A stretch of 64,000 nt of DNA, from contig NZ_KB903252.1 of NCBI RefSeq assembly GCF_000379685.1, positions 216,434 through 280,433 of the forward strand. Reading direction: 5' to 3'. The position numbers and the translations under genes were made by a program. The notes beneath the pieces were generated by a model. The model was not told where the DNA came from, did not search any database, and saw nothing but the letters and a program-made list of their open reading frames with translations. This DNA comes from Catelliglobosispora koreensis DSM 44566. Lineage in GTDB: Bacteria > Actinomycetota > Actinomycetes > Mycobacteriales > Micromonosporaceae. Below are positions 1-8,139 of this stretch, piece by piece (positions within the stretch are counted from its first letter, which is position 1; the number at the start of each line of letters is the position of its first letter).

Positions 1-84
1 CCCCCTCCCGCCCCGGCCGGCCCACCTGGCTTGCCGTCCTTCCTGCCGCCCCCAGAAGTCCCTCATGTCAACGGAAAGGAGGCC

Positions 85-2874
85 ATGGCCGAGAAAACCA
101 AAGAGCTTCCTATGCTCAAGATGTCTACAAAGGACGACCTCTCGGCCGCCGTCACCAGCGCGGTCGCGGAAATCAATGCCCTAGCTGACTCCTTGTCCCC
201 CCGCCAGCCAGCCAAGACCGTTGCGGAAGCGGTCTCGACTGACGACAATCCGTCCACTGAAGACACCGAGCCGGCCAGCGATGACCAAGCCAGTGACCCC
301 GTACAAGAAGGCACCACTCCCGAAACTGAAGAAGAACCCGCGGCAGGCTCCGCCGTGGGTGAACCTGTTGTCCCACAAGCAGATGAGGCCACCCCTACCT
401 CCGAGGCCCTTGCCGAGATCGACGAAGCCGGCCCACCAGCCGAAACCCTCGCCGACGACGAAGCCGAAGAAGCCATTGTGGCCGAAGAGGAATCTCCCGC
501 CGAAGCTGAAGGTGCGACAGCCGAGGACGCGGAAGACGCCTCCACTGATGGCGAGGACGCTTCCGCCGCCGCGGATGACGACGCCGCCCAAGACGCGGCC
601 GAAGACCCCGAAGCCACGGACTCCAACGACGAGGACGCTTCCAGTGACGGCGAGGACGCTTCCAGTGACGGCGAGGACGCTTCCAGTGACGCGGCCGCGG
701 AAGCCGAGGCCGGCCCAGACGCGCACCCCGACGCTGAAGCCGAAGTCTCGGACCCCGAAGCCGACACCGAGCCCGCGACTGAAGCTGAAGCCGAACTCAC
801 GGATCCCGAAGCGGAAGCCTCGGCGGACCCTGAAGCCGAAGCTGATACCGAACTCGCGACCGACGACGAAGTGGAAGCCTCGGCGAGCCCTGACGCGGAA
901 CCGGAAGCCGCAACCGACGCGGTCGACGATGTCACCGAAGCAGCAACTAACGACAATGAAACCGAAGCGGCAGCGGAATCGGAGGCGACCGCGACACCCG
1001 ACGCGGAAGCCGAGACGGTCGAAGACGCCACCGCCACCGAAGCAGCAGCCGACGCGGATGCAGAGGCCTCCAGCCCGGACGCCGAGGCGGTCGAGGACAC
1101 CGAGTCCGAATCAACTGACGCGGAAACCGAAGAAGGAACCGACGGCGCACCTGAAGCCGAAGTAACGGAAGCGGAAGCGACCGAGACGGCCGACGCGGAA
1201 GCCGAAACCGCCGAACCCGAGGCAGCGGCAGACGACCCCTCCGAAGACGACGCGATCGAGGTCGAACTCGGACCGGTTGAAGACTCAGCCGGCACCGAAG
1301 CCACCGTTGACGATGCGGTCGCTGAAGAAGGTGGCGAGGAACCGACAGAAGTCGATGCCGAAGCGACCCCGGCCGAAGACGCCGAAGTCGATGGCAGCGA
1401 AGTCGAAGCTCCGGAAACCGAGGCAGGCGAAGTCACCGCCGCGGAAGCCGACGACACAGCCACAACCCTCGACGACGCCACCAACGACGTCGATGCCGAG
1501 GCAAGCGAAGGCGACGCGGGTGACAATGCCGCCGATGAACCGGCCGAAGCCGGTGACGCTGGCGACGATGTCGAGGCCACAGAGCCGGAAGCGGTCGCAG
1601 CAGCCGAAACTGAAGCGGCAGAAGGCGAAGAAGCAGCAGCCGAAGCAACCGCAGAGGTAACTGAAGCGGCGGAAGCCGCTGAAACCGTTGCCGCAGAAGC
1701 GGAAGCCGTCGACGACGCGGCCGAGTCCGAAGACGCCGGCGAGACCCCAGACACCGGGGACGAAGCCTCCGAAGCAACCGAGGCCACCGCTGACGACATC
1801 GATGCCGAAGAGGCAGCCGAAGAGCCGGAAGCAACCCACGCCATCGCCGAAGACACGGACGCGACTGACGCAGTCATCGAAGAAGCAGGCGAGCCCGAGG
1901 CAGTCACGGAAGAAGCAGCTGCAGAAGAGGCCGGCGAGGAAAAGGAAGCGACCGAGACCGTTGCCGAAGAAGCCGGCGACGCCGGCCCGGAAGACGCGGC
2001 AGCAGGGGTCACGGAAGAGGCTGACGCGGAAGTGACCGAGGCAGTCGCGGAGGATGCGGCCGCTGAAGAAACCGCCGAGGAAACGGAAGCGACTGAGGCA
2101 CCCGCCGCAGAAGAAGGCGAGGCCGAAAGCGCGGAAGTGGCTGAAGCCGGCGAGGTCGTGGAAGCGGAAGAGGCCGGCGGCGCGGAAGCGGAAGGCGTGG
2201 CAGCAGAAGCGGAAGCGGAAGGCGTGGCAGCGGAAGTGGCTGGCGATGGCGAAGGTGATGGGGAAATGGGCGAGGAGGTCGCGGCGGAAGGTGTTGCGGC
2301 TGCGGCGTCTGGAACGGATGCAGGGCAAGAACTGAGCGGAGACGGAGAGGAAGCTGTGGCACAAGCGCAGGAAGCGATTGAGGAAGCGCAGGCCGAACTC
2401 GACGCGGCTCAGGCTGATATTGAGGAAGCGGATGCCGCTCTAGAGGACGCTCAGACGGAGTTGGAGATCGCGGAGGCTGAGCTCGAGGAAACGCAAGCCG
2501 AGATCGAGGAAGCTCAGGCTGAGATCGCGGTGGCGGAAGCCGAAGAGGACATCATCGTGATCGTGCCCGAGCCGGCGCAGGCCCGTCCCGGGGACTTGGC
2601 CGATTCGCCGATCGCTATCTGGGACGGCAACGTCGCGAACCGTTACCGGGACGCGTGGCGGGACGTTCAGGGGCAGTTTGTCGATGAGCCCGAGGCCGCT
2701 CTGACTGAAGCCCAGAAGCTGGTCGCTGAGGCGGTTCAGGCGCTGGCCGAAGCTCTGCTCGCCGAGCAGGTGTCGATTGACCCGCACAACTCCGGTGGCG
2801 CTCCGGACACCGAAGCCATGCGGGTGGCGATGAAGGGCTACAAGAACTTCCTGGAACGCGTGCTCGCGCTCTAA
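85..2874 (+). CDS. Giant acidic Glu/Ala/Asp-rich repeat protein with conserved C-terminal domain
   Basis: About 929 residues. Residues 30-750 are low-complexity and extremely acidic (E, A, D, T, with few hydrophobic or basic residues). A regular coiled-coil stretch of Ala/Glu/Gln heptads follows at about 755-820. The last 90 residues look like a folded domain (YRDAWRDVQ, FVDEPEAALTEAQKLV, TEAMRVAMKGYKNFLERVLAL in order). I recall a similar C-terminal pattern (W..VQ..FVDEP..A...A..LV, then TE.LR.A...Y..F...LL) in short actinobacterial proteins of unknown function. The ATG at 85 follows AAGGAGG by only 2 bases; ATGs at 112 and 121 are alternatives. Three exact 21-bp repeats lie inside. No signal peptide or membrane segment is visible. 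Function unknown; the long acidic arm suggests a disordered spacer or a polycation- or metal-binding region (inference). Confidence 0.8.
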   Translation: MAEKTKELPMLKMSTKDDLSAAVTSAVAEINALADSLSPRQPAKTVAEAVSTDDNPSTEDTEPASDDQASDPVQEGTTPETEEEPAAGSAVGEPVVPQADEATPTSEALAEIDEAGPPAETLADDEAEEAIVAEEESPAEAEGATAEDAEDASTDGEDASAAADDDAAQDAAEDPEATDSNDEDASSDGEDASSDGEDASSDAAAEAEAGPDAHPDAEAEVSDPEADTEPATEAEAELTDPEAEASADPEAEADTELATDDEVEASASPDAEPEAATDAVDDVTEAATNDNETEAAAESEATATPDAEAETVEDATATEAAADADAEASSPDAEAVEDTESESTDAETEEGTDGAPEAEVTEAEATETADAEAETAEPEAAADDPSEDDAIEVELGPVEDSAGTEATVDDAVAEEGGEEPTEVDAEATPAEDAEVDGSEVEAPETEAGEVTAAEADDTATTLDDATNDVDAEASEGDAGDNAADEPAEAGDAGDDVEATEPEAVAAAETEAAEGEEAAAEATAEVTEAAEAAETVAAEAEAVDDAAESEDAGETPDTGDEASEATEATADDIDAEEAAEEPEATHAIAEDTDATDAVIEEAGEPEAVTEEAAAEEAGEEKEATETVAEEAGDAGPEDAAAGVTEEADAEVTEAVAEDAAAEETAEETEATEAPAAEEGEAESAEVAEAGEVVEAEEAGGAEAEGVAAEAEAEGVAAEVAGDGEGDGEMGEEVAAEGVAAAASGTDAGQELSGDGEEAVAQAQEAIEEAQAELDAAQADIEEADAALEDAQTELEIAEAELEETQAEIEEAQAEIAVAEAEEDIIVIVPEPAQARPGDLADSPIAIWDGNVANRYRDAWRDVQGQFVDEPEAALTEAQKLVAEAVQALAEALLAEQVSIDPHNSGGAPDTEAMRVAMKGYKNFLERVLAL
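631..693 (+). repeat. Three tandem 21-bp repeats inside the acidic protein gene
   Basis: The unit GAGGACGCTTCCAGTGACGG plus one base is repeated three times nearly exactly. It encodes EDASSDG-type heptapeptides. The near-identity at DNA level, in a gene that is otherwise only degenerately repetitive, points to recent slippage or unequal crossover. Confidence 0.9.
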
Positions 2875-2885
2875 AGACGAACTAG

Positions 2886-2926
2886 ACGGCGGCAGAGTCC
2901 TTATCTACCAAGGACACTGCCGCCGT
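2886..2926. terminator. Bidirectional hairpin between convergent genes
   Basis: Arms 2886-2902 and 2910-2926 pair over 17 bases with one mismatch (ACGGCGGCAG... with ...CTGCCGCCGT) around a 7-base loop. It overlaps the 3' end of the SDR gene and follows the stop of the acidic protein gene by 11 bases, so it can serve both convergent transcripts. Confidence 0.75.
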
Positions 2927-3599
2927 TGACGTTGATGATCTGTCCGGTCACGTAACCGGAGTCGAGCAGCCAGCGGACCGTCGAAGCGATGTCGGCGGGC
3001 GTTCCGGCGCGGCCCACGAGTGTCTGCCCGACGCGGCTGGCGTGTCCCTCTGGAGTCATGCGGCCCGCGAAGAACTCGGTGTCCTCCACATATCCAGGGG
3101 AGATGACGTTCGCGGTCACTCCGTCAGGTCCTAACTGGACGGCCAGGTCAAGGGTGTAACCGTGTAAGGCGGCTTTCATGGCCGAATAGGGTCCTCCCCC
3201 ACCGCGCTGGGCCGCGATCGAGCTGAACGTGATGACCCGTCCGCCGGGGCGGCGCAGCGACGGCAGGAGCGCGCCGGTCAGGTTGACCGCCGTCATCACG
3301 TTGGTTTCGAAGGTGTCCCGCCATTGCCGCTCAACCGTTGCCGTGAGCCCGATGTAGCCACCCGCGTTGTTGATCACAGCGTCAACCGGGCGGCCCGCCA
3401 CGGCGGAGACAACAGGAGCCGCCGACGTGCGCAGGTCGCAGGTCACCGCCACAGCGCCCTCCAAAGTGGACGCCACCTCTTTCAAAAGGTCAGCCCGCCG
3501 GCCGCAGAGGATGAGGTCGTAGCCGTCGGCCGATAGGGAACGGGCGATTTCCGCACCGATGCCGGTGCCCCCGCCAGAAATAACAGCAAGCTTTGTCAC
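2901..3599 (-). CDS. Short-chain dehydrogenase/reductase (SDR)
   Basis: A 232-residue classical SDR, presumably an NAD(P)-dependent oxidoreductase of unknown substrate. The N-terminal Rossmann motif is GGGTGIG (10-16), NNAG lies at 77-80, and the tetrad is visible as Asn100, Ser127, Tyr138 and Lys142 (YSAMK). Length is normal for the family. The GTG start at 3599 has AGGGTGG a few bases upstream. It is divergent from the ABC-2 exporter gene, whose perfect operator palindrome (3624-3645) lies 25 bases from this start, so the TetR protein may also affect it. It resembles 3-oxoacyl-ACP-reductase-like SDRs, but the neighbours do not show a pathway. Confidence 0.9.
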   Translation of the reverse strand: MTKLAVISGGGTGIGAEIARSLSADGYDLILCGRRADLLKEVASTLEGAVAVTCDLRTSAAPVVSAVAGRPVDAVINNAGGYIGLTATVERQWRDTFETNVMTAVNLTGALLPSLRRPGGRVITFSSIAAQRGGGGPYSAMKAALHGYTLDLAVQLGPDGVTANVISPGYVEDTEFFAGRMTPEGHASRVGQTLVGRAGTPADIASTVRWLLDSGYVTGQIINVNGGSVLGR

Positions 3600-3623
3600 C
3601 GCGCCACCCTAGCCAGAATCGCG

Positions 3624-3645
3624 AAATTCAACTAGCGTTGAATTT
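3624..3645. promoter_or_regulatory. Perfect operator palindrome over a leaderless promoter
   Basis: AAATTCAAC (3624-3632), spacer TAGC, GTTGAATTT (3637-3645): a perfect 9-bp inverted repeat ending on the base before the ATG at 3646. TAGCGT at 3633-3638 fits a -10 box seven bases before that ATG, so the transcript is probably leaderless and the operator covers the promoter. The likely ligand-responsive repressor is the TetR protein encoded at 5096-5689 in the same operon. Confidence 0.75.
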
Positions 3646-4377
3646 ATGGAGAACACCGCGATCGAGGTCAGGGACCTCGTCGTACATCGGGGCAAAAAGC
3701 CGGTACTGCATGGGTTTTCCTGTGCGATCCCGGCTGGCAGCGTGACCGGGCTGCTCGGGCCTTCGGGCAGCGGCAAGACAACGTTGATGCGCGCGATTGT
3801 CGGCGTGCAGCTGGTGAAATCGGGCACCGTGACCGTGCTCGGCAAGCCCGCGGGCGACAAGCAGTTGCGCCACGAAATGGGCTATCTCACCCAGGCTCCC
3901 AGCGTTTACGGCGACTTGACCGTGCGCGAAAACGCCCGCTACTTCGCCGCGCTCTACGGGCTCAGCCACAAAGAGGCTGACGCCGCTATCAAGGATGTCG
4001 GCCTCGAAGAGGCTAAGAATCAGCTCGTGGGCGACCTGTCCGGCGGTCAGCACAGCCGCGCGAGCCTTGCCTGCGCGATTGTCAGCAACCCCAAAATCCT
4101 GGTACTCGATGAGCCCACCGTCGGCCAGGACCCCGTGCTCAGAGACGAGCTGTGGAAACGGTTCCGCGGTTTCGCCGAAGCCGGCACGACTCTCCTCGTG
4201 TCCAGTCACGTGATGGATGAGGCGAACCGGTGCGACCGGTTGCTGCTGATCCGCGAGGGCAAGCTGATCGCCGACGACACGCCTGCCGCCGTGAAGGCCA
4301 GTGCCGGGACAGATGATCTGGACCAGGCTTTCCTCAACCTCATCCGTGCGGGCGAGACGCCTGGGGAGACGTCATGA
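3646..4377 (+). CDS. ABC exporter ATP-binding protein (ABC-2 / drug-resistance type)
   Basis: The 243-residue nucleotide-binding subunit of an ABC-2 exporter. Walker A is GPSGSGKT (38-45), the signature is LSGGQ (131-135), Walker B with catalytic Glu is LVLDEPT (152-158), and the H-loop is SSHVMDEA (His188). It should energise efflux by the membrane protein encoded next, with which it overlaps by four bases (ATGA). Length and motifs are typical of DrrA/CcmA-like subunits. First gene of a three-gene operon with the permease and a TetR regulator. The start codon directly follows a perfect palindrome and is probably leaderless. Substrate unknown; a drug or lipid is usual for the family. Confidence 0.93.
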   Translation: MENTAIEVRDLVVHRGKKPVLHGFSCAIPAGSVTGLLGPSGSGKTTLMRAIVGVQLVKSGTVTVLGKPAGDKQLRHEMGYLTQAPSVYGDLTVRENARYFAALYGLSHKEADAAIKDVGLEEAKNQLVGDLSGGQHSRASLACAIVSNPKILVLDEPTVGQDPVLRDELWKRFRGFAEAGTTLLVSSHVMDEANRCDRLLLIREGKLIADDTPAAVKASAGTDDLDQAFLNLIRAGETPGETS

Positions 4378-5099
4378 GAACTCTCGTTGCCACGACGGGC
4401 CGGATTTTGCGGCAGCTCAGGCACGACAAGCGCACCATCGGCCTGCTCATCGTCGTACCAAATCTGCTGTTGACGTTGTTGTATTTCATGTTTGACAGCA
4501 GGATCTTCAACGGCCTCGCGCTAACCATGCTTGGGATTTTCCCCTTCCTGATCATGTTCTTGATCACGAGCATCGCGATGCTCAGAGAGCGCACGACCGG
4601 CACGCTGGAGCGGCTGCTCACGACGCCGCTGCGCAAGACTGATCTGCTGTTCGGTTATGGAATCGCGTTCGGTATCGCCGCGACGATCCAGGCTGCTGTG
4701 GTGAGCGTGGTCGCGTATTTGTTCCTGGGCATGGACACACTCGGCAGCCCTGGTTACGTCATTCTCATCGCGGCGGCAAACGCCGTTCTCGGTGTGGCCC
4801 TTGGCCTTCTGGCCAGCGCCTTCGCCAAGACCGAGTTCCAGGCCGTGCAGTTCATGCCGGTGATAGTGCTGCCGCAGATCCTCCTATGTGGACTGTTCGT
4901 CGCCCGTGAGCAGATGGCGGGCTGGCTGCAGGCGATCAGTGACGTGCTCCCGCTCACCTACTCTGTGGAGGCGTTGCAGGAGGTCGGAAGGTTCGCCAAC
5001 CCGACCAGTACGATGTGGCGGGACTTGGCGATCGTTGGAGGAGCGGTGATAGTGGCACTTGTCGCCGCTGCGGCAACCTTGAGGCGCCGCACGCCGTGA
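4374..5099 (+). CDS. ABC-2 type transporter permease
   Basis: A 241-residue membrane protein with about six hydrophobic segments in the ABC-2 pattern: a first segment near residues 22-40, the conserved ERTTGTLERLLTTP cytoplasmic loop near 73-86, and the last segment before the basic C-terminus LRRRTP. It forms the transmembrane half of the exporter with the preceding ATPase; two copies of each normally make the transporter. Its ATG overlaps the ATPase stop (ATGA), and its TGA overlaps the GTG of the TetR gene, indicating tight translational coupling. Confidence 0.92.
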   Translation: MRTLVATTGRILRQLRHDKRTIGLLIVVPNLLLTLLYFMFDSRIFNGLALTMLGIFPFLIMFLITSIAMLRERTTGTLERLLTTPLRKTDLLFGYGIAFGIAATIQAAVVSVVAYLFLGMDTLGSPGYVILIAAANAVLGVALGLLASAFAKTEFQAVQFMPVIVLPQILLCGLFVAREQMAGWLQAISDVLPLTYSVEALQEVGRFANPTSTMWRDLAIVGGAVIVALVAAAATLRRRTP

Positions 5100-5689
5100 A
5101 TTTGAAGAAAGGCCGGCGCCGCGGCAGCCCCGATACACGCGAGTCCATTTTGGACGCCGCGCGCCGGCTTTTCTCCGAAAAAGGCTTCGACGCGACCACG
5201 GTCCGGGCGATCGCGGCGGAAGCCAAGGTGGATCCCGCGATGATCCACCATTACTACGGCACGAAGGATCAGCTGTTCGCTGAGACGATCCAGTTCCCGA
5301 TCGACCCGAACGTGCTGATCAGTCAAATCATCGCCGGTGGGCCGGATACCGCTGGCGAACGGCTCGTCGGTGCCTTCATCCGCGTCTGGGACTCCCCCGT
5401 GGGCGCGGCGGGTGTAGCCCTCATCCGCTCCGCGATGAGCCATGAGTGGACCACCAGGCTGCTGCGGGAGTTCTTCACCACGCAGATCCTGCGCCGGGTC
5501 AGTGCCGAGCTCCAGCTCGACCCGAAGGACGCTCAGCTGCGCGTCAACCTCGTCGCGACACAGATGGCCGGGCTGGCCGTCATGCGCTACATCATCAAGA
5601 TCGAACCGCTCGCTTCCCTTCCTCCGGAGCAGGTGGTGGCCGCCATAGGGCCAAACGTGCAGCGCTATATCACCGGGGATATCGCTTAG
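5096..5689 (+). CDS. TetR family transcriptional regulator
   Basis: A 197-residue repressor. After a basic start (KKGRRRGS) comes the TetR helix-turn-helix: RESILDAARRLFSEKGF, then ATTVRAIAAEAKVDPAMIHHYYG. The C-terminal part is an all-helical TetR_C-like ligand domain. I chose the GTG at 5096, which overlaps the permease stop (GTGA); an open frame continues upstream but lies inside the permease gene. As the third gene of the exporter operon it most likely represses the promoter under the palindrome at 3624-3645 and so autoregulates. A TCCATTTTGGA copy of the iterated motif lies inside at 5144-5154. Its stop codon sits in an iron-box-like sequence belonging to the next gene. Confidence 0.93.
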   Translation: MNLKKGRRRGSPDTRESILDAARRLFSEKGFDATTVRAIAAEAKVDPAMIHHYYGTKDQLFAETIQFPIDPNVLISQIIAGGPDTAGERLVGAFIRVWDSPVGAAGVALIRSAMSHEWTTRLLREFFTTQILRRVSAELQLDPKDAQLRVNLVATQMAGLAVMRYIIKIEPLASLPPEQVVAAIGPNVQRYITGDIA

Positions 5690-5715
5690 GGTAGCCTTAC
5701 TTAGGTTGCCCTAAC
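5686..5715 (+). promoter_or_regulatory. DtxR/IdeR-like iron box (two overlapping sites) before rpsD
   Basis: 5686-5704 matches the DtxR/IdeR consensus TTAGGTTAGSCTAACCTAA at 15 of 19 positions. A second, weaker partial match (TTAGGTTGCCCTAAC) starts at 5701. The sites begin within the TetR stop codon and end 16 bases before the rpsD GTG, so rpsD is the only downstream target. Iron control is an inference from the motif. Confidence 0.55.
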
Positions 5716-5730
5716 TCGGAGGAAGAAGAC

Positions 5731-6339
5731 GTGAACAACTCCCGGCCCAAGGCCAAGCTCTCCCGCGCACTCGGGATCGCGCTGACGCCGAAGTGCGTGA
5801 AGTATTTCGAGCGCCGGCCATTCCCGCCGGGCCAGCACGGCCGCGCCCGCAAGAAGCCCTCGGACTATTCGGTGCGCCTGCTGGAAAAGCAGCGCCTGCG
5901 CCACCAATACAACATCAGCGAGACCCAGCTGCGCCGCATCTATGCCGTGGCCCAAAAATCGTCCGGCAAGACCGGCGAGCGCCTGGTCATCGAGCTTGAG
6001 TGCCGCCTTGACGCGCTCGTGCTGCGCGCCGGTTTCGCCCGCACCATCTACCAGGCCCGCCAGCTCGTCAACCACGCGCACTTCCTGGTCGACGGCCGCA
6101 AGGTCAACATCCCGTCGTACCGGGTGAAGCCGGGCCAGATCATCACGGTCCGCGACAAGAGCCGGGCCATGCTCCCGTTCCAGGTGGCGGCGGCCGGAGC
6201 ACACCAAAACTCAGTCACCGCACCATATCTGGCGACCGGGCTGACCGATCTGAGCACGACGCTGATCCGGGAACCCCAGCGCGCTGAGATCCCCGTGATC
6301 TGCGACGAGCAGTTGATCGTCGAGTTCTACTCCCGTTGA
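5731..6339 (+). CDS. rpsD: 30S ribosomal protein S4
   Basis: 202 residues with the S4 signature throughout: SRALGIALTPK near the start, RPFPPGQHGRAR, EKQRLRHQYNISE, then the S4 RNA-binding fold (LDALVLRAGFARTIYQARQLVNH) and the C-terminal EIPVICDEQLIVEFYSR. It initiates small-subunit assembly by binding 16S rRNA. It resembles the stand-alone Streptomyces-type S4 rather than the S13-S11-S4-rpoA operon type, and lacks the zinc-binding N-terminal Cys cluster. GTG start with CGGAGGAAG upstream. It is not in a ribosomal operon here: an ABC/TetR operon precedes it and an exporter gene converges one base after its stop. The upstream iron-box-like sequence is unusual. Whether the genome has a second rpsD cannot be seen. 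Confidence 0.95.
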   Translation: MNNSRPKAKLSRALGIALTPKCVKYFERRPFPPGQHGRARKKPSDYSVRLLEKQRLRHQYNISETQLRRIYAVAQKSSGKTGERLVIELECRLDALVLRAGFARTIYQARQLVNHAHFLVDGRKVNIPSYRVKPGQIITVRDKSRAMLPFQVAAAGAHQNSVTAPYLATGLTDLSTTLIREPQRAEIPVICDEQLIVEFYSR

Positions 6340-8139
6340 TCAGCGAGTTTGTTCGAGCCAGCTCGCGTAAAGCTTGGCGTAAATGGACCCTTCCTGGGCG
6401 ACAAGCTTGTCGTGCGAACCACGCTGCACGATGACTCCCTTGTCCACCACGATCACCTCATCGGCCGCCTGGGCCGTAGACAGCCGGTGAGCGATGGCGA
6501 CGGTCGTCCGGCCTCTCGTGACCGCGTCTAGCGTGCGCTGGAGCCGGACTTCCGTCGCCGGGTCCACGGCACTGGTCGCCTCATCGAGCACGAGCAGATC
6601 CGGGTCGGCCACATAAGCGCGGACCAGGGCAACGAGCTGCCTTTCCCCCACGCTCAGGGCTTCTCCGCGCTCGCCGACACGGGTGTCGTAGCCATGGCCG
6701 AGCCCTTGCACCCAGTCCCCGAGGCCGAGTTCCGTGAACGCGAGATCGAGTTCAGCGTCGGTCATGCCAGGCTTGGCGAACCGCACATTCTCAGCGACGG
6801 TCGCATCAAACAAGAACCCATCCTGTGGTACTAGGACCACGCGCGATCGCAATGAACTGAACTTGACGGTCGTCAGCGGTGTGCCAGACAGCAGCACTTG
6901 CCCGTCGACCGGATCCATCAGCCGGGTCAGTAGTTTCGCGAACGTGGTCTTCCCGCTGCCGGTCTCACCAACGACCGCGACCCGGGTCTTGGCCGGTATT
7001 TCGAGCTGAATGTCATTCAGCACGCGCGGTCCGCCCGGGTAGTTGAAGTTGACGTCGGCGAATTTCAGGTCCAGTGGCCCGGCCGGCAATTCAACGCCCT
7101 GTTCAGCAGGGTCAGCCACGTCAGGCTGAACGTCGAGGATGTCCAGGACCCGGCGCCAGCCAGCGATCGCGTTCTGGGCTTCGTTGAGCACTTCAGTCGC
7201 GATTTGCACCGGCTGGATGAACAGGGTGACCAGGAACAAGAAGGCGGTCAGCTGCCCAAGCGTCAGCTGACCGTCGGCGCCGAGGCTGGCCCCGGCGATG
7301 ACGACCGCCGCGAGCGCGAGCGCCGCCGCGATCTCCCCGGTGGAAAAGCTCATGACGCTCATGAACAATCCACGCTTCTGGGCCGCCTGGAACTCGCCGA
7401 TGCTCTTGTCGAGCTTCTGAGCGGTCCGTGCCGACGTTCCGTACGACCGGATGATCGGAGCCCCGACAACGGACTCTGAGATCGCGGCGAGCATGTGCCC
7501 GATGCGCCGCCGTGTCTCGGCATAGGCCGCGGCGAGCCGCTTCTGGAACAGCTTGATCATCAAGATCGCGGGCAGGAACGCCGTCAGCACGACGAGGGTC
7601 AGCTGCCAGGACATCGCGAACATGAGCGCCGTCGTCACGATCAGCTGACCACCGCTGATCAGGAGAATGACGCCACCCCACTGGATGAAGTGCGTGATCG
7701 TGTCCACATCGGAGGTCACGCGCGAGACCAGGGAACCACGCCGCTCCGCCTGCTGGTGCAGCATCGACAGATCGTGGATGTGGCGGAACGTGCGCACCCG
7801 GATGTTGGCCAGCGCGGTCTCACTCACCTGATAAAGGCGGCGGATCATCAAGTACCCGCAAATGGTTGTCACGACGAGAAGCGCGAGCGTGACGCCCACA
7901 ATGATGGCCACGACCTGGACATCGGGGGTGTCTTTACCGACTAAGCCGAGGTCGATTCCCTTTTGGATGGCGAAGGGGACGATCGCCCGGCCGACCATCG
8001 AAACGATGGCGAGCAACAAGGTGCCGGCGAGTCCGACTTTGAGCTCGGGCGACAGAGCCAGCCCGCGCCGGAAGGTGCGCCACGTCGATTGTGGCGTCTG
8101 TTTTTCCTGCTCCTCAGCATTGAGGCTGAACATACTCAC
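6340..8139 (-). CDS. Heterodimeric ABC exporter, subunit B (MsbA/LmrA-like half)
   Basis: 599 residues: six transmembrane helices, then an ATPase domain. Walker A is GETGSGKTT, Walker B is LLVLDEATS with the catalytic Glu, and the H-loop AHRLST is intact. The signature is LSVGERQ instead of LSGGQ, so this half supplies the degenerate signature. With the upstream half it forms one consensus and one degenerate ATP site, the known architecture of heterodimeric type IV exporters. The GTG at 8139 overlaps the stop of the upstream gene (GTGA); ATG at 8133 is an alternative. Its stop is adjacent to that of rpsD. Substrate unknown; lipids, peptides or drugs are possible. Confidence 0.93.
   Translation of the reverse strand: MSMFSLNAEEQEKQTPQSTWRTFRRGLALSPELKVGLAGTLLLAIVSMVGRAIVPFAIQKGIDLGLVGKDTPDVQVVAIIVGVTLALLVVTTICGYLMIRRLYQVSETALANIRVRTFRHIHDLSMLHQQAERRGSLVSRVTSDVDTITHFIQWGGVILLISGGQLIVTTALMFAMSWQLTLVVLTAFLPAILMIKLFQKRLAAAYAETRRRIGHMLAAISESVVGAPIIRSYGTSARTAQKLDKSIGEFQAAQKRGLFMSVMSFSTGEIAAALALAAVVIAGASLGADGQLTLGQLTAFLFLVTLFIQPVQIATEVLNEAQNAIAGWRRVLDILDVQPDVADPAEQGVELPAGPLDLKFADVNFNYPGGPRVLNDIQLEIPAKTRVAVVGETGSGKTTFAKLLTRLMDPVDGQVLLSGTPLTTVKFSSLRSRVVLVPQDGFLFDATVAENVRFAKPGMTDAELDLAFTELGLGDWVQGLGHGYDTRVGERGEALSVGERQLVALVRAYVADPDLLVLDEATSAVDPATEVRLQRTLDAVTRGRTTVAIAHRLSTAQAADEVIVVDKGVIVQRGSHDKLVAQEGSIYAKLYASWLEQTR

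Noticed and set aside
63-2012. A 649-codon Ser/Ala-rich open frame antisense to the acidic protein gene
   Set aside because: It is the mirror image of GAN/GCN-rich codons in the sense gene; its composition is only Ser, Ala, Val and Gly, with no motif or ribosome site.
1285-2364. Another long antisense frame rich in Phe, Arg, Gly and Cys
   Set aside because: Also a product of the biased repeat composition; implausible protein.
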